From positions 12,291,001 to 12,355,000 of the forward strand of contig NC_053416.1 in NCBI RefSeq assembly GCF_016859285.1: DNA of 64,000 bases, read 5' to 3'. Below are positions 14,501 to 27,304 of this stretch, in pieces. The notes under the pieces are model-generated. The model searched no databases and had not been told where the DNA came from. It saw only the letters and a program-made list of their open reading frames with translations. A program made the translations under genes and the position numbers. The stretch's first letter is position 1, and every line of letters starts with the position of its first letter. This DNA is from Xiphias gladius. Taxonomy: Eukaryota; Chordata; Actinopteri; Istiophoriformes; Xiphiidae.

Positions 14501-15939
14501 CCACAGTACACACCCTTTCCCACGCACACCCGCTGCATACACATGCCCATATGCCCATATGCACATACAGTGCATATACACAAACTTGCACTGAGCATTA
14601 AGCGCGCGCACGCACACGCACGCACACCTATCTGCCAAAGCAACCACATGCACCGGTAACCCCCCCCCCTCTATAAAAGAAGCTGTGGGTAAGCAGTGAT
14701 GTCATCAGCTCACTTGACTCAGGAACAAGAGTGCATTGTGGGAGCTTGTATGGCATAATAAGGCTGTTATGACCCGGGAGCATTATACAGCTTTAAAAAA
14801 AAAAAGTAAAGCGCACCGAGTCAAGAGTCTGTTCTGCCACTGGTGTGGTTAGATGGGGAGAGGGTGTAAAAAAAGAAGCAGGCTTATGACTGAATGGTCG
14901 CCGATGAATGAACAACGCCCTTGACGACTGCTGTCACTGTGTGGCCGAGTGAAGCAGTGAACGTCGAAATGAACTTGCGTTGATCAGTAGCTAACCAGCA
15001 TAAATAAAAATGTACTGTTCAGCTCCCCAGTGTGACTGTATGAACATGCGTAACCTTTTTTGAAAACTTCACTGGAATATGGCATATGATGAGATGTATA
15101 CAAATGTTTTCTTGGTTACAGTTGCCATAAAGTATGATAATTGTTGATTTGCATAGATAATGGGAAGTTCAATAAGCAACTGTGAGTCAGTCACAAGCAA
15201 TTCGTCCTTACTTACTTCCTTTTAAAGTGTTCTGCTTGATATTCTGTCCTCTGCAATGACGATGATTCTTGCAGTCAGCCTTTTAAGGCTCTGCATTTTG
15301 CAGCTTGATCGTCAATGCATCATATTCCTACTATGCATTCATCCTTTTTTTATCCTTCTCGGTGGTACAACCCTATGATGTTGGCCTATTTTTGTTTTGC
15401 TTTTCCCATACACTACATACTATATAAGGCTGTGTTTTCCTGTACCCTGTTAATAAAAATACAATTCAGATTCAGACTGGGAGTCCAGCAGGACACGTAC
15501 CAAAAAGCCACAAGAAGAAGAACTAGAAATCGACTGACTACACTCATATCAAAACAACCCTCTGCTTAATTTATCTCTCATTCTCTTGCTGGATTGTTTT
15601 TCATTCTGCAATCACCCTTTTTTGCATCTCCACGGTTTGGTAAATTACTTAACCTACATACAGTACATGTGCCATAACTTCAAAGCCTTCATAAGTCTAA
15701 CACACACTATGTCTCCCTTTGTGTTTTCATCCAGCGGCACCATCGTGAAGGCCAGGGACAAGCTCTACCACCCCGAGTGCTTTATGTGCGACGACTGCGG
15801 CATCAACCTCAAGCAGAGGGGCTACTTTTTCATCGAGGACAATCTGTACTGTGAGACCCATGCCAAGGCACGCGTCCAGCCCCCAGAGGGCTACGACGTC
15901 GTTGCAGTGTACCCCAACTCCAAGGTGGAGCTAGTCTGA
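4763..15939 (+). CDS. pdlim4: PDZ and LIM domain protein 4 (RIL), 3' four exons
   Basis: Cytoskeletal adaptor of the ALP/Enigma family; family members use an N-terminal PDZ domain and a C-terminal LIM domain to link alpha-actinin and actin stress fibres to signalling proteins. Visible exons are 4763-5022, 6278-6435, 13783-13921 and 15735-15939; splice phases 0/2/1/2 agree throughout. The linker holds the conserved VYKMLQ and SGSFKYLQG motifs. One LIM domain is split across the last two exons, with ligands CTRC, HPEC, CDDC and CETH in the C-x2-C...H-x2-C-x2-C-x2-C...C-x2-H pattern. The protein ends PNSKVELV, like mammalian RIL, a possible PDZ ligand. The exons for the PDZ domain (about residues 1-84) are not in view and probably lie to the left. 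PDLIM1 and PDLIM3 are less likely because they lack the VELV end. Confidence 0.93.
5023..6277 (+). other. pdlim4 intron between the two linker exons
   Basis: Bounded by gtgagt and ccttcag. It contains the CA/GA microsatellite at 5461-5555 and short CA runs near 5300 and 5673. No other gene seen. Confidence 0.85.
5461..5555. repeat. (CA)n-(GA)n compound microsatellite
   Basis: About 41 CA units (5461-5542) followed by a short GA run. The apparent Cys-Val or His-Thr proteins over it are artefacts. Confidence 0.98.
6278..6435 (+). CDS. pdlim4: pdlim4 linker exon (probably exon 5)
   Basis: Acceptor ccttcag and donor gtaggg flank 158 nt. It completes a Ser codon and encodes [11 protein letters not shown], then [14 protein letters not shown] and [18 protein letters not shown], the most conserved part of the PDLIM4 linker. 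It leaves one base. Confidence 0.92.
6436..13782 (+). other. Large pdlim4 intron before the LIM exon
   Basis: 7.3 kb bounded by gtaggg and tttctag. No coding sequence recognised. It contains a T tract (about 7040-7061), a GA-rich stretch (about 7312-7395), a short inverted-repeat element (8194-8412) and a fragment of a ggttgctagggtgttct-type repeat near 12786-12840. A GC-richer block near 8815-8950 stands out but carries no recognisable signal. Confidence 0.8.
8194..8412. mobile_element. Candidate MITE with imperfect terminal inverted repeats
   Basis: The left end (CTGGGGCCCATTTACCAAAAG) matches the reverse complement of the right end (CAGGGGCCCGTTTCACAAAAG) with few mismatches, and the similarity extends a further 10-15 bp inward. 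The enclosed 219 bp is non-coding and holds a run of 12 G. The size and inverted ends suggest a non-autonomous DNA transposon. No clear target-site duplication was seen. Confidence 0.6.
13783..13921 (+). CDS. pdlim4: pdlim4 exon with start of the LIM domain (probably exon 6)
   Basis: Acceptor ttatttctag and donor gtaagt flank 139 nt. It encodes a Ser/Pro stretch ([20 protein letters not shown]) and then the first LIM zinc pair CTRC with NGIV. A 7.3 kb intron precedes it. Confidence 0.92.
13922..15734 (+). other. pdlim4 last intron
   Basis: Bounded by gtaagt and ttttcatccag. It contains a CA/CG alternating tract near 14600-14630, a C run near 14660-14669 and a cluster of promoter/enhancer-like motifs at 14672-14721. 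No other gene seen. Confidence 0.8.
14672..14721 (+). promoter_or_regulatory. TATA-like box and bZIP motif cluster inside a pdlim4 intron
   Basis: TATAAAAG (14672-14679), palindromic TGATGTCATCA (14697-14707, an ATF/CRE-type site) and TGACTCA (14715-14721, an AP-1-type site) lie within 50 bp. The function is inferred from motif clustering only. Confidence 0.25.
15735..15939 (+). CDS. pdlim4: pdlim4 last coding exon, rest of the LIM domain and stop
   Basis: Acceptor ttttcatccag opens the exon. It encodes [18 protein letters not shown] through [19 protein letters not shown] and the end PNSKVELV, then TGA at 15937-15939. The GC content is clearly higher than in the flanking intron, as expected for a constrained exon. 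Confidence 0.95.
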
Positions 15940-18320
15940 GACAGAGATGGGGCTGGTCATACTGTAATATAACTGGGAAACCAAAATATGGGAGAATGGG
16001 GCTACTGAATATCCTAGCCTACATTTATTAGGCTCTGTCAAACCAGAATGTCAATCTTGGATCAGTTTTGTCTTTTGGAGAATCCTATGAAATTTGTGTT
16101 TCGGTAATATTCTCGTGTATATTGAGAATATTGAAATATGTTGAGAATAAGGCTCGGGTCTGAAGAATATCCCAAAACTCACTCTCATTAAAAAGCTGAC
16201 ATTGCTATGTCCCAATCTGACAGCCTTCATCTCTCAATCAGTGAGTTTACATTGAATCCTAAATACAAGACAACCAGTTATGGTCATATTAACAAAACAG
16301 TGTTCATATGCAAGTTCGTATCCACATCACAAGCACAGCATAATACCAGATTAATCCATGTAACAGAAACAAGAAACAGGGCAGATGCCTTGAAGAAAAA
16401 GGAATGAGATGTTCATGCAGCTTTAAATGACTACACCAGCAGCCAGCTATCTGTTTTTCTAACCAACAGCATATCGCTTTATTATCAGTAAAATTTCCAA
16501 TGTCCCAGGACAACCCCCACTCAAGCCTTAACTGTAGAACTGTAGAACACTAATGTTTGTGTGATATCACAAGAGATTTTGGAGGTGATGGGATTGTTTT
16601 GCTGTGATGAACTGTGCAGAACAGTGGGTGTTTTTTCTGCCTTCTGACTAGTTTTGCATTTAGCCATTATAACGACAGTTTCCCATGCAGCATACTACAC
16701 TACAAAATTGTCAGTGTTTTGGAAAAGTCATTTAAAGTATAGTGATATATTGTTTAAGTTTTGGTTAATGGGTTTAAAGGTTTCTCTGTCTTTTTAACTA
16801 TGTTACAGTTAACCATTATACTCCTGTTGCAGTTTACTCCATGTATGCAGTTTACTTTTCAGACTTTCAGACATAGTTTTTTGGGCTTTCTATGTTACGA
16901 AACTGGGGAACATCTCTCTTCGATTGCCACTTTTCATTCAAACTTTTCAGTTATTCGAAACAATGAACAATTATTCATCATATGCAGATCAGGTAGAGGT
17001 ATAATTGTGAGTGGCAGGAATGTGCGTCAGTATGCTTTGGGGTGTGGGTTTACTGAACTATAACCTATAGTGAGAGCCTTCGAATGCAGCTATGCAAGCA
17101 CCACCTTCTGATATGTAAACAAAACCCTGCAGGAGACGTCCTCAAATCTCTGTGAGAAACTCTAGAACTTGTTTAGAATCAGTTTAAGAATTTCTCCCAG
17201 CTCTGATCACAACAGCCTCAATTTATATTCAACAAATTGCAAAAAATGAGGCTTTAACAACGACGCAACTTAGTCCAATGCAGTGAATGCATGCAATGAT
17301 GACATATTGAAAAAAGAAGGTAAAGTGCTTCCGGCTCATGCACCTGACTGAGAGAGGAATTTCAACTCTCACACTGAAGAATTCAAGTTCATACAGACAA
17401 GAGCAGAGTTCACGGGGTGTGTTCATTAAAAACACACCAGGTTAACACCAATACGCCCTCTGCTCCTCATGACAACTTTTTAAAATGTTAATGTGCATTT
17501 GAGACAGGAGATACAGCCATAGAAAACTGTTAAAAACTCGTAAACTGGGACTCGTAAACTTGGAATTTTGGACCCGCTACATAGATGCATGGCAGTTACT
17601 CTTTGAAAGATGGAAAAGACAGAAGTTGGGCGTTTGCATAGTGTTATTCCCTTCCTACTATGAATTCAGATTTCTGGTCAAATGAAAGATATTTCAACAT
17701 TGCCTCTGAGAGAGGGGGGAACAGAAAGGGAGGGAGTAAGGAGGGGGTGAGAAAGAGAGTTGAGGGGACGGCATGTATTTTCTTCTCTTGACAGACATTC
17801 TCTCTGCAGGAAGAAAAAAAAAACGTGCCATTATGACTGCAATATGTGGCCATCTTTCTTGGCTTATTGTGAAGAGTGAAGTAAACGGGGTGGAGAGTGA
17901 TTTTATTCTTAATTTTAAAAATGATTCTAACAAAACTACTTTTGTGAGTTGAAATGAGAATGAGGATATGATATTTGCAGTGCTGATATCCATCTTTTTT
18001 TTTTTTTTTAGATATCAACAATGTTGTGTAGCCACTGGTATGCCATCTATACCAGTTTTCTTGTAAATTATGTGAAAATTATACTGCTACGACATTGTTT
18101 CTTTGGTATTGTACATATTTCTTTTATCGTGATCGCTCTAACATATATATAACATGTCACTCATATGCCTTTGCATAGCCTGTGTCTTAAAATTATTTCT
18201 TTGACACAAATCCTCTTCTTGTGTTTAACTTATTGTTCTACCAACACATGTTTTTGTTCTGGATATTCTTATTTGCTTTTTATGTCTAGGATCTAAATAA
18301 AATGAGAAGTGCATCACCAT
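15940..18320 (+). other. pdlim4: Probable pdlim4 3' untranslated region
   Basis: AT-rich, non-coding and without recognised splice sites. The first canonical AATAAA on the + strand that I found after the stop is at 18296-18301, suggesting cleavage near 18315-18325 and a 3' UTR of about 2.4 kb. ATTAAA variants near 16188 and 17426 could give shorter forms. The end point is inferred. Confidence 0.5.
18296..18301 (+). terminator. Candidate pdlim4 polyadenylation signal
   Basis: Canonical AATAAA hexamer. A second AATAAA at 18504-18509 is an alternative end. Confidence 0.45.
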
Positions 18321-19725
18321 GACTTGATCGTTCACTGGTCTTAACTGCAGGATTTCCAACAAAAAAAAAAAATGTTGAAGAGCTGCACTGTGAAAAACAT
18401 ATGGTTTCATGGTGTTGTCTCATACAACTTTATTGCCCGCGAGAAGAAGTGTGTTTTCTCATGTTGTGAGGTAATACACACAAAGTCTGGCTCTGTTCAT
18501 TAAAATAAAACTAATGGGGCCTGTTTCTGGACAGAATATAAATTCAAGCAGGAGTAGGTCTTACATACGGGTCCACTTCCACTTAAATGCTTCTGCATGT
18601 TACTGGACTTTGCCTTTTGCTTGCTCCTCTTTGCCTTTCGTTCCTTCCTGCCCACCGACTTTGCCCCTTGTCAAGCCCCATACCTGCCCTCGTCTGCATT
18701 ATCTTTTAATACGGATGAATCGAGTCCTATGTGTTCTGAGCCCATACATGACTTTCTGAAACACATCTTACATGCAGTAGTAACGTCTTGACAGCGGAGT
18801 CCTTGACTAAGTTAAATAAGATGTATTTCAACCATCTACTTCAGTCCTCATTTGTAAGAGCATCTGCATACAGCACTGAGCTAATGGTAAAACTGCAGGT
18901 AATTATAAAAATATGGAGGAATTGGAGGAGTAGAAACAGATGAAACAGTAAAAGTTCTAAACAAAAATAATGTTTATGAACAGAGCTCTAAAATTGTCAT
19001 AGTGATCAGGAGCCTGAGAAAAGCTTGTCTAGGTTTTCCTCTAGGATGACTGCTTTTTCTGTAAAACGTAAAGTAAAACACTATAAAATAGTCATGCAAA
19101 CAAGTTTTAATCTGGATTATTGAGTTGATTGCTCCTGTCAATAACTGCTTGTCCAGTTAGTGGTTCTTGTAGGTCGTCTCTAAAATGCTGCAGGCCACAT
19201 AATCCATACATCTCCACTGACAGGCATCATACCCTCTCATATCGGAAAAAACTAATATGCACTTTAACCTAGAAATAAGCTTAGTGCCTGTCTGGAAAAC
19301 GGGCCAGTGGTGTTGAAGTACTCACATCATTTTTTTTACTGATGCTTTAAACACTTCAAATGTGTTGATGTTCAGCACGTTTCTGGCTTTTTGTGTTCCT
19401 GTATGTGCATCAGGAGCAGAGCAGAATGGCAACCTGTGATACACACAGTTACAGCGCATGGCACAGATTCAAGGGTATTCTTGTAATCAAAACCAGGAGG
19501 CGAGACGTCACTTCATACCCCATTAAATGACTTTGCACCCTCAGTAATAGCTCATTCAACACCAATGATGAATGTGTGCAGATTTTAAGTGAAATGTGAA
19601 AGAAATCAGGGTGAGATAAATAGACAGGCCTTTTGAAAAGAAGAGGGAGGTCGAAGTAAACAAAGCGCTAGTGTCTGGACCGACAGTTAGTTATTCTTCC
19701 GAAGTGTTTTGTATAATCAGCGTTT

Positions 19726-19761
19726 GCATGTGGGAAACATTTGCTAATGTTTCCCACATGC
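19726..19761. repeat. Perfect 15-bp inverted repeat (hairpin)
   Basis: GCATGTGGGAAACAT, a 6-nt spacer (TTGCTA), then its exact reverse complement ATGTTTCCCACATGC. The stem contains TGGGAA, the core bound by RBPJ/Su(H)-type factors, on both arms. Confidence 0.9.
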
Positions 19762-22700
19762 ATGACACTCTGTCAGTCCGAAACTGAACTTAATGTTGTT
19801 AGGCAGCTCATGTAGGAATTTTCTTTAGAATTGGAGCTAAATTGGAGGCCAAATTCAGTTGACTCAAGTTGTATGTACATGTTTGTGAGAGGGTTCTGAT
19901 ACACAAGTCCACATACCTTAGAAATATACCCACGTCAGGGGGAAAAAAAAAAAACTCTTGGAAAAGGTGCATCATTCACTGTGCTTTCGGTTGACCTTTG
20001 TGAAGTAAATATGAAATTAACTAATCTGTTGTGGAAGAACTTCACTGAACAGACCCACGCAGTGAAGTGGAAGCAAAACACTGTAGGCAATGAGAGATAC
20101 AGAGAGAGGAACTGAGGCTTTGCTGCATGGAAAGAATTCCGCCTCTCTCACATCTATAAACATTCAGTCCACTTTAAAGATAAACACTTCAAGTTGCACA
20201 GAAACAGAGCTCACTTTTTGCTCTGCAGACTGCAGCATCACCGCTTAACCACCTAGTGCAGTGTCCATCACGCCTGTGAACACTGACTAAGCAGTTTCTT
20301 TCAGATCACTTCCAAATCTACCAACCGATCTAACCAGAGACAAATTCTTCGCAATTGGCCTGCATGGAATAGATTAACTGTATTGTGTGGTCTTTCTCTG
20401 ATTTATCTCCACATACTTCTCTTTGTTTAGTACGTGCATTTGTTATGGTGTAAGTAGTCAATAACAAAAAGTATTTTAATTTGATGAGGGGATGAAAAAA
20501 GATCACGCTAAATATGCACAAACCTCACTTGGCCACGCTTGCAACTAAAAAACACAATAGGTTTGTAGACAAATCAAGTCAGACTCAATGTCTTTATATA
20601 GCGCAGAAATACCTTAACATATAGAAGATGTATTCTTTATTCGTCAGTTTTATCCAATTTGTCTTTATACTTCTGCAGGCTGCACATGGAGTTCTGCCTC
20701 AACACCACCTCTACTTAAAAAAAGCCTTGAGATGGAAATACTAGGTGCACAACCTTACAGCACTGTGTGTATGGTTAACAGGCTTGTTCTCTGCATTCCC
20801 TTTGGTAAGAATGCTGACTCTGTGTATGCTGCTCCAGGACTGACCGACAGCTCAGTCTGCTGATATAGCTAATCATCATGCGCGATCCACTGCTTACACC
20901 AAGTTGCCATTCCTCATTCTCATCACTTTTTCTCCCACTTTCTCTCACTCTCATTCAGCTATCTTCTCTCCGGCCCCGATTTGTATCACAACGATGTCTC
21001 CCTGACAGACTATTCTGTTGAAAAAAAGCTATTTTCAAATCAAAAACTATAACAACGATTTACCTCCTTTGTGTTTAATGACAAAAATACCTGATCTCTC
21101 TATTTATCTCTCTTATCCGTGCACCTCCTTCCAACTTTATGGAGCAGCCTGTTCATTCCAGGTCCGTGGCTCCATATGGTACCAACCTGTTCCCTGTGAC
21201 AGCCGTGATTTGTGGAGCCTTAGTGGATGAGCGCCAGCTATACCTGGATATAAGAGTCTGTACATACAGCAGAGCAACATTCTAACCATTCCTTCTCAGA
21301 TATAAATTGAAAACATGTCCCATAACTCAAAAGAACCTTATAAACAACAAACCTTGATTTAATTGAGTAAAGATTCTTAGAGAGTACAGTATTGAGCTCT
21401 GTTAGAAGAGTTTTCAGTTGACCATGAAAGAGTCTGGAGATAATTTCTGTCTAGGTTTATAATAACACTGGCAGTTTAGTGTACATTACAGGGCCGACAA
21501 CTTTGTAACCAAGAACATTTCTAATGGCTGTGGTGTAACTGACGCAATAATGCAAGTGATTTAGTTTTATTCACCATACATGTCAAAAAGAAATGCCATG
21601 CATCTCACGCGGGACAGTAAAAACCATGACCTTGGTGTAGCTATGAAACATGGAGAGCCCATGGGGTGTGTAACATTTCTGGGTTCGTCTTTCTGTTACT
21701 GCAGACTCTGGTTGGTAACCCCACAGATATGGATAAGCTTAACGGTGATTCCCCTCAAATGAGACAAAACACTGACATATAGAGCCACAATGCTTGCACA
21801 ATATTTGGCACAAGACAAGGCAGCGCACAAAGGCACAACGTGGTTTGGTTATCTTGTCCTTGGTATAGAGTGTGAGCATTTGTCTTATTTTTAATTATTT
21901 TTTTGGCCATTTTTACAAATATACTGTGTTTGTGTAGCTTGCTGGAGTGTCATCAGAGTAAAATCTGCTGCTTCAAAATGATTTTTGTGATGAAAATGCA
22001 GCTTTTAAAGCGTCGTTTCCTTGTCTCTCACGATTGCTTGCGCGCTACGGACAGAATCATCAAAACTAACCTAGAAAGATTGGAATGTGACTTCTTTTAT
22101 TCACGCATGAATCACGTAGAAACATATTACGGAAATGTTACTAGGTCCTACATACAGTAGGCTGGTTGCAGGAGTGACTTCTTTTTGATTCTCGCTTCTT
22201 TCATTTAAACTTGGCAGCAAGTCTGAACGGGGGTTGTGTTTTGTCTATTTATGGCCGCAGGTGTGTGTATTCTTGTATTTCTTCAATGGGGACAAAAACT
22301 ACACACAAGGATGAAAAAGTGCACACATTTTGTATATAGAGTGCCCTCATGGTTTGTTTGCAAGGATTTCTGTGTATATCACTGGTAGCCCCTTGATCCT
22401 CCTGGTGTTTTGGTTGGCCTTGTGAAGGGATGAAGCTCTGATTGAGCCTCGCTTTGATTCTCATTAAAAGGGGATTTGGAAAGAGACAGTCTATGATCTT
22501 GAGACACCCCCAGGATGATCACAGAGTTGCTCAGCTCTCAGACGAGCAATAAATTCTAGTGAAGTAAATCAACAGGTGGCCCTGAAGAGGCTGGTGGAAA
22601 AATAATGGCACTGAAGCTGCCAGAATAAGGGATTCATTGTCCCTGGGGTGAGTAAAAGTGCAAAATCAGTACAATGTGCAAGAAATACAGTTTTCCTAAA

Positions 22701-25700
22701 ATGGATAAAAGAAAGAGACAAGTGGAAACAAGTAAGGGTCTGAGAGGCAGAAGTTTGCCTTCATCTGTGCTGATCCATTTTGATTCCTCACCAAGTGCCC
22801 CACAAATTTCTCAGCCACTCAGTCCCTATATTTTTGTTTTGAGTGAACGTATTTTACCAGAGCATAACCTAATTCAACTTAAGTGGTTTTTATGTTCGCT
22901 GAGGAGGTTAAATTTTCAGTCCCATTTGCTTGTATGTTTTACTAGGAGAACTTCAAATCAATAAAATGTGGTGGAATGTAAGAGCATGAGCCAAGGAACA
23001 AGTAATCCACTTTTGAACACTTTCATTAGTTTCTCATTGAATGAAAAAAATGATTCAGCAAATGTATTGTATAGAAGTCTCACTATGGATGCAGATTCAA
23101 AATCCAGATTAAACTCATCAAAATATTTCCTTACCAAACTTCCTTACTTCCTTATCAAAATCAGGTTACACATTTATGTTATTTGTGCAGCCATGACAGA
23201 GGTATGCGCTTTGAGTCATTTCTAGTTTAGGTTAGCTCCACCCTGAACTTAAACTGCTTACACTGAGTCTTGAGCTAACACTTTCATATGACAACAGCAC
23301 AAAATGGCGATCCCATCGTGATGTGAAGAAATATATTGTGCTTGGAAATTGTTTCAACAGCAACTGTCATTTGTTCCGAAGTTTGTGCGAATTTGACTCA
23401 GACTGTGACAGAATCCACACTGCTAAAGATGCACAAACAAGAAAGGACTTAAGTAAACTAGCATTGGAAAAGAGTTATAATGTCAGTCTTTCAGAAGACC
23501 TATTTTATTTTACAGTCAATATTTATTCATGATGGCATTGTTAATGTTGTACAGAACATGTATTGTATCTGCTGTAATGCAGAGAAGGTGTCCCCTCTGA
23601 GGTCTTCTGTTCACTCTAAAGAGTGTTAACGGCCAAAGTGGTCTTCATCAAGTCAACAGCAAGAGGTCACTACAGTGTCTATTGGCTTTCAGACACATGC
23701 AAAACATCTCAAGTCTGTTCAAATAAAAGTGGATTTAACAACCAAACAGATGGTTCATGTTTTAGAGACATTTCTCTTCTCACCAAAACCTGGCTCTGGA
23801 TGAGCTAAATCGAACAGAAAGTGATGATGTGTGATGAGGATCAAAGCAATTTGAAACAAACTAAATAAAAATAGTATTTCTTCCTTAAAAGAGACTTTGC
23901 TCATTTTGATCAGACATGAGGAGTACCCCATGTCAGTTTGAATTCATGAATGCTTTTATGATCTTTGTTTCTGTAATTCACTACATGACAAAAGCATACT
24001 TTCTGACACCGAAACTGTGTGTATGAATCAATACAATTCAATCCAAAATTAGGAATAAAACAGACACATTAGATAGGTAAAAGCTCTTCTTTGATGAAAA
24101 AACCATTTCTACTAAAATTTAAAAGGAAATGGCAGTATAAGGACTTGATAAAACATCATACCCTATGATGTGAGAGGAATAGACACTATTCCTAGGCATG
24201 GAGACGACTGACAAAAACTTTCACATTAACTGCTTCCATTAACGATATTCGCATGCACAGTGGTTTGCCAGCTGCTGTTTTCTCTCAATGCCTATTTTTT
24301 GAATGTTGCAATGAAAATTGAAGGTTGTCAGCTAATACACTGTGTCGGCATACTGGGGATTTGAACCTTCAACTGTACCTCAAATTGAATAATGGACTAG
24401 GTGGACCTCTGTACCCCTCCAGTGAGCCAGGGACACTTAGAAGAAACCTGGTTCTGGTCAGGGCTCATAATTTAGGACATTTAGGGAAAGTTAGAGAGAT
24501 AGGGACAGGAAACAGGAAAGACAAGTTAAGCTGAACCAATCACAATAAGCCAACCAAAACAGTAAACAGATGTCGTCAACTTTAAAGAAATCTCTTGTCT
24601 CCCTGACTGTCTCTATCTTTCATCCTAGCCATTGGACATTCTCCTATTTCTTTCTGTCTGTACTTTAACAGTCTTCTTAATGACACAACTGAAGCACACA
24701 CATTCCCACATTCTTCTCTTTATATACCCCTCTCTATCCCGACAATACCCGAACAAGAAGCAGCGACGTGTTTCAGTGGATGCCATAGTGACTATATGAA
24801 AAGTTCCACAGCAGTTAGCACTATAGGACAAACACTGTCAGATGCAAGTGTCAGCTCTCTCTCTCCCTTTCTCTTCATTCTTCTTCCTCTTTCCTTCCTC
24901 TGGGCCTCTCATCCTTCCAAGACTTCTTAAATGGAGTGAAAAAGACCTTCTCTTCTCCAAACAAATCAGTCTGGACCTCATGAAGCAGGCGAACAGGAGA
25001 TAGAATCGTCTGAGGAGCTAAGGATAGAGCAAGGAGAGTCATAATTCTATCAGACAGAGAGAAAGAAATGGGTTCCAGCCTGTCTACTGGAGTTATTTGT
25101 ATTGCTGGCTTTGGCCGTGCACTATGAATCACATAAACACTGACAGGTGGGACAGTATACATCTCTTAACTTCAACAGTCCAGAGTATTACATTGTAAAA
25201 CTCTTTAGTCATTATTTAGGAACTCATTTAGTACATTAGAGCAGCCAAAACTGTGAGACCTTTTGTTTATGGATTGGTTTCTCCAGCTAACATGCCACCA
25301 ACATCAAAGCAGGTTTTTCACCAAATAAACACTGAATCACTTTCTAAAAGCATGAACACCCATGCCAAATTAAATATACCTAAAACTGTCCTCTGGCCTT
25401 TGTGTACTGCATTGGACAGCAGACCCTTAAACCCATGGATGAATCTAAACTAATACTTTATTTAAGTTTTCACTAATACTTCAGAGATGTACAGTAAATG
25501 TTTTTACTAACCAGCAGATGTATTAGGAAGGAACTTCATACAAACACATTATTTATGTGTCTCATATCTTTCCTTTCTGCTTGATGTGAGTCTCTAGTTG
25601 TTTGTGGAGAGGTGCACAGCTGTCAACAAGGGTCAAGGTTAGGACAGGATCTAGCTTAGAACACCAAAACTATCAGCTCACACACACACACACACACACA

Positions 25701-27257
25701 GTTTATAGTTATCCACCCCTGTGGAAATGACAGGGATTGTGTAATTATAGTTGTGTTAATATGACATAATGTTCAATCCATCGACAGATGTGCGGGGGCT
25801 TTCTGCAAACCGCCTGGATGAAACCGTTTAGCTACAACTATGTCACTAGCATGATTAACATGATTTAATCTCCATATTCAGATTTATGAGTCAAACTTGG
25901 AGCTTAAAAATTGATTAATGTGCATTCAAGAGTGAAGATTTCACGTTCTTCTTCCAATTCACCACATTAAATTGAGATTTGCATGTGACAAACTCCACTA
26001 ACCTACTTGGATTAAAAAGTAGGTGAGGCTCAGTGCACCATGAAGGCCCAGATTGTGTCCCATTGGTTATCAAACACAAACACACTGTATCGAACTAACT
26101 TTAAAGTGCTTTCTCATGATGCTATAATCTAAAACAAATATAAAGAGCTATTTGGAAAATGTTTTTTACCCATGTGTATTACCTTTGGGTAAAAAGCCAC
26201 AGATTTTTGCAAATGAAACAGCAAAACCAACAATCATTGAGTTCTCACTGTAAGCTGTGCCCTGAGGAACTGGCAACCACCCATCCAATAGAATTTAATG
26301 AATAATGATTAGTTTCAGGGCAGTGGGTTAATGTTACCTCATCGAAATGTTATTTCAGAGGCCATCCCACCCCACCAAGAAAAATATCTTCTAGGAAGCA
26401 CAGTACTTGAAATTTGTCTCTTGTTTCTCCGGTGAAATTGCACAAAGGTACTGATAGTTTGAATGTTGAAATCAGGCTGGAAGGAGGTTTATAAGGATGA
26501 GAAATAACTTCAAATGTCAAACAATGGGTCTTATCAAAACTAGGTTAAGATAAGAATAAGATAAAGAGTAATACAACAGGGTTGGCATTTACTTACAGGG
26601 ATAAGAGCTCATAAGTAATGGATTCAGTAGACGATGTAACTTTATCTTCTTTATCCTTATGTGAAATACCTTGCATGAAATAAAAACACTAATCAAACCT
26701 CAAACAAGGACAGAGACTCCAGAATATGTGTTGTCAAAAGCAACAAAAAAAAGACATTACAAGAGTGTATGTGTGTGAAATTCTTAAATAGCTTTAGGTA
26801 TAGACATATAACAACTTATATATGTATATATACTCAGTCGATATGGTAAACACATCACGCCAGTGGGAACTTTCAGCCAGCTAGTCAAATCCTTGCCTGT
26901 AAGAGTAGATGAATGGGAGCAGGATCTGTGGTCCAGATGCACCATCTCACTCTGCTGCTGATTGATGCCCCGGAGAAGAAGAACAGAAAGTCTCTGTGTG
27001 TTCCTGTCTTTCTCCCTCAAGTCATATTCACTTCAAAAGGTAATTTAACGGTATAATACAACACTTTACAATACAAATGGGGAAAGGATATGCATGGGTT
27101 TTCTTGAACTAATTTAAGTGATTGAATAAAGTGCTATCCATGAAAGCAAGCAGATGAGCACTTTTGCAAGCCATTGCAGTGACAAAGACTAAAAAGTCTT
27201 TTGTGTCAGCTAAAAAGTTCGTCACTCTGTCTCTCTCCGCGCTCTCTCTCTCTCTGT

Positions 27258-27273
27258 CACACACACACACACG

Positions 27274-27304
<31 letters not shown>
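27258..27304. repeat. (AC)n microsatellite with CG interruptions
   Basis: An AC dinucleotide tract interrupted by two ACGC units and preceded by a CT-rich stretch. Confidence 0.95.

Noticed and set aside
24875-25162. 95-codon frame on the - strand with protein-like composition
   Set aside because: No family resemblance; the C-terminal part is a low-complexity Lys/Glu run from a CT-rich tract, and no convincing splice sites surround it.
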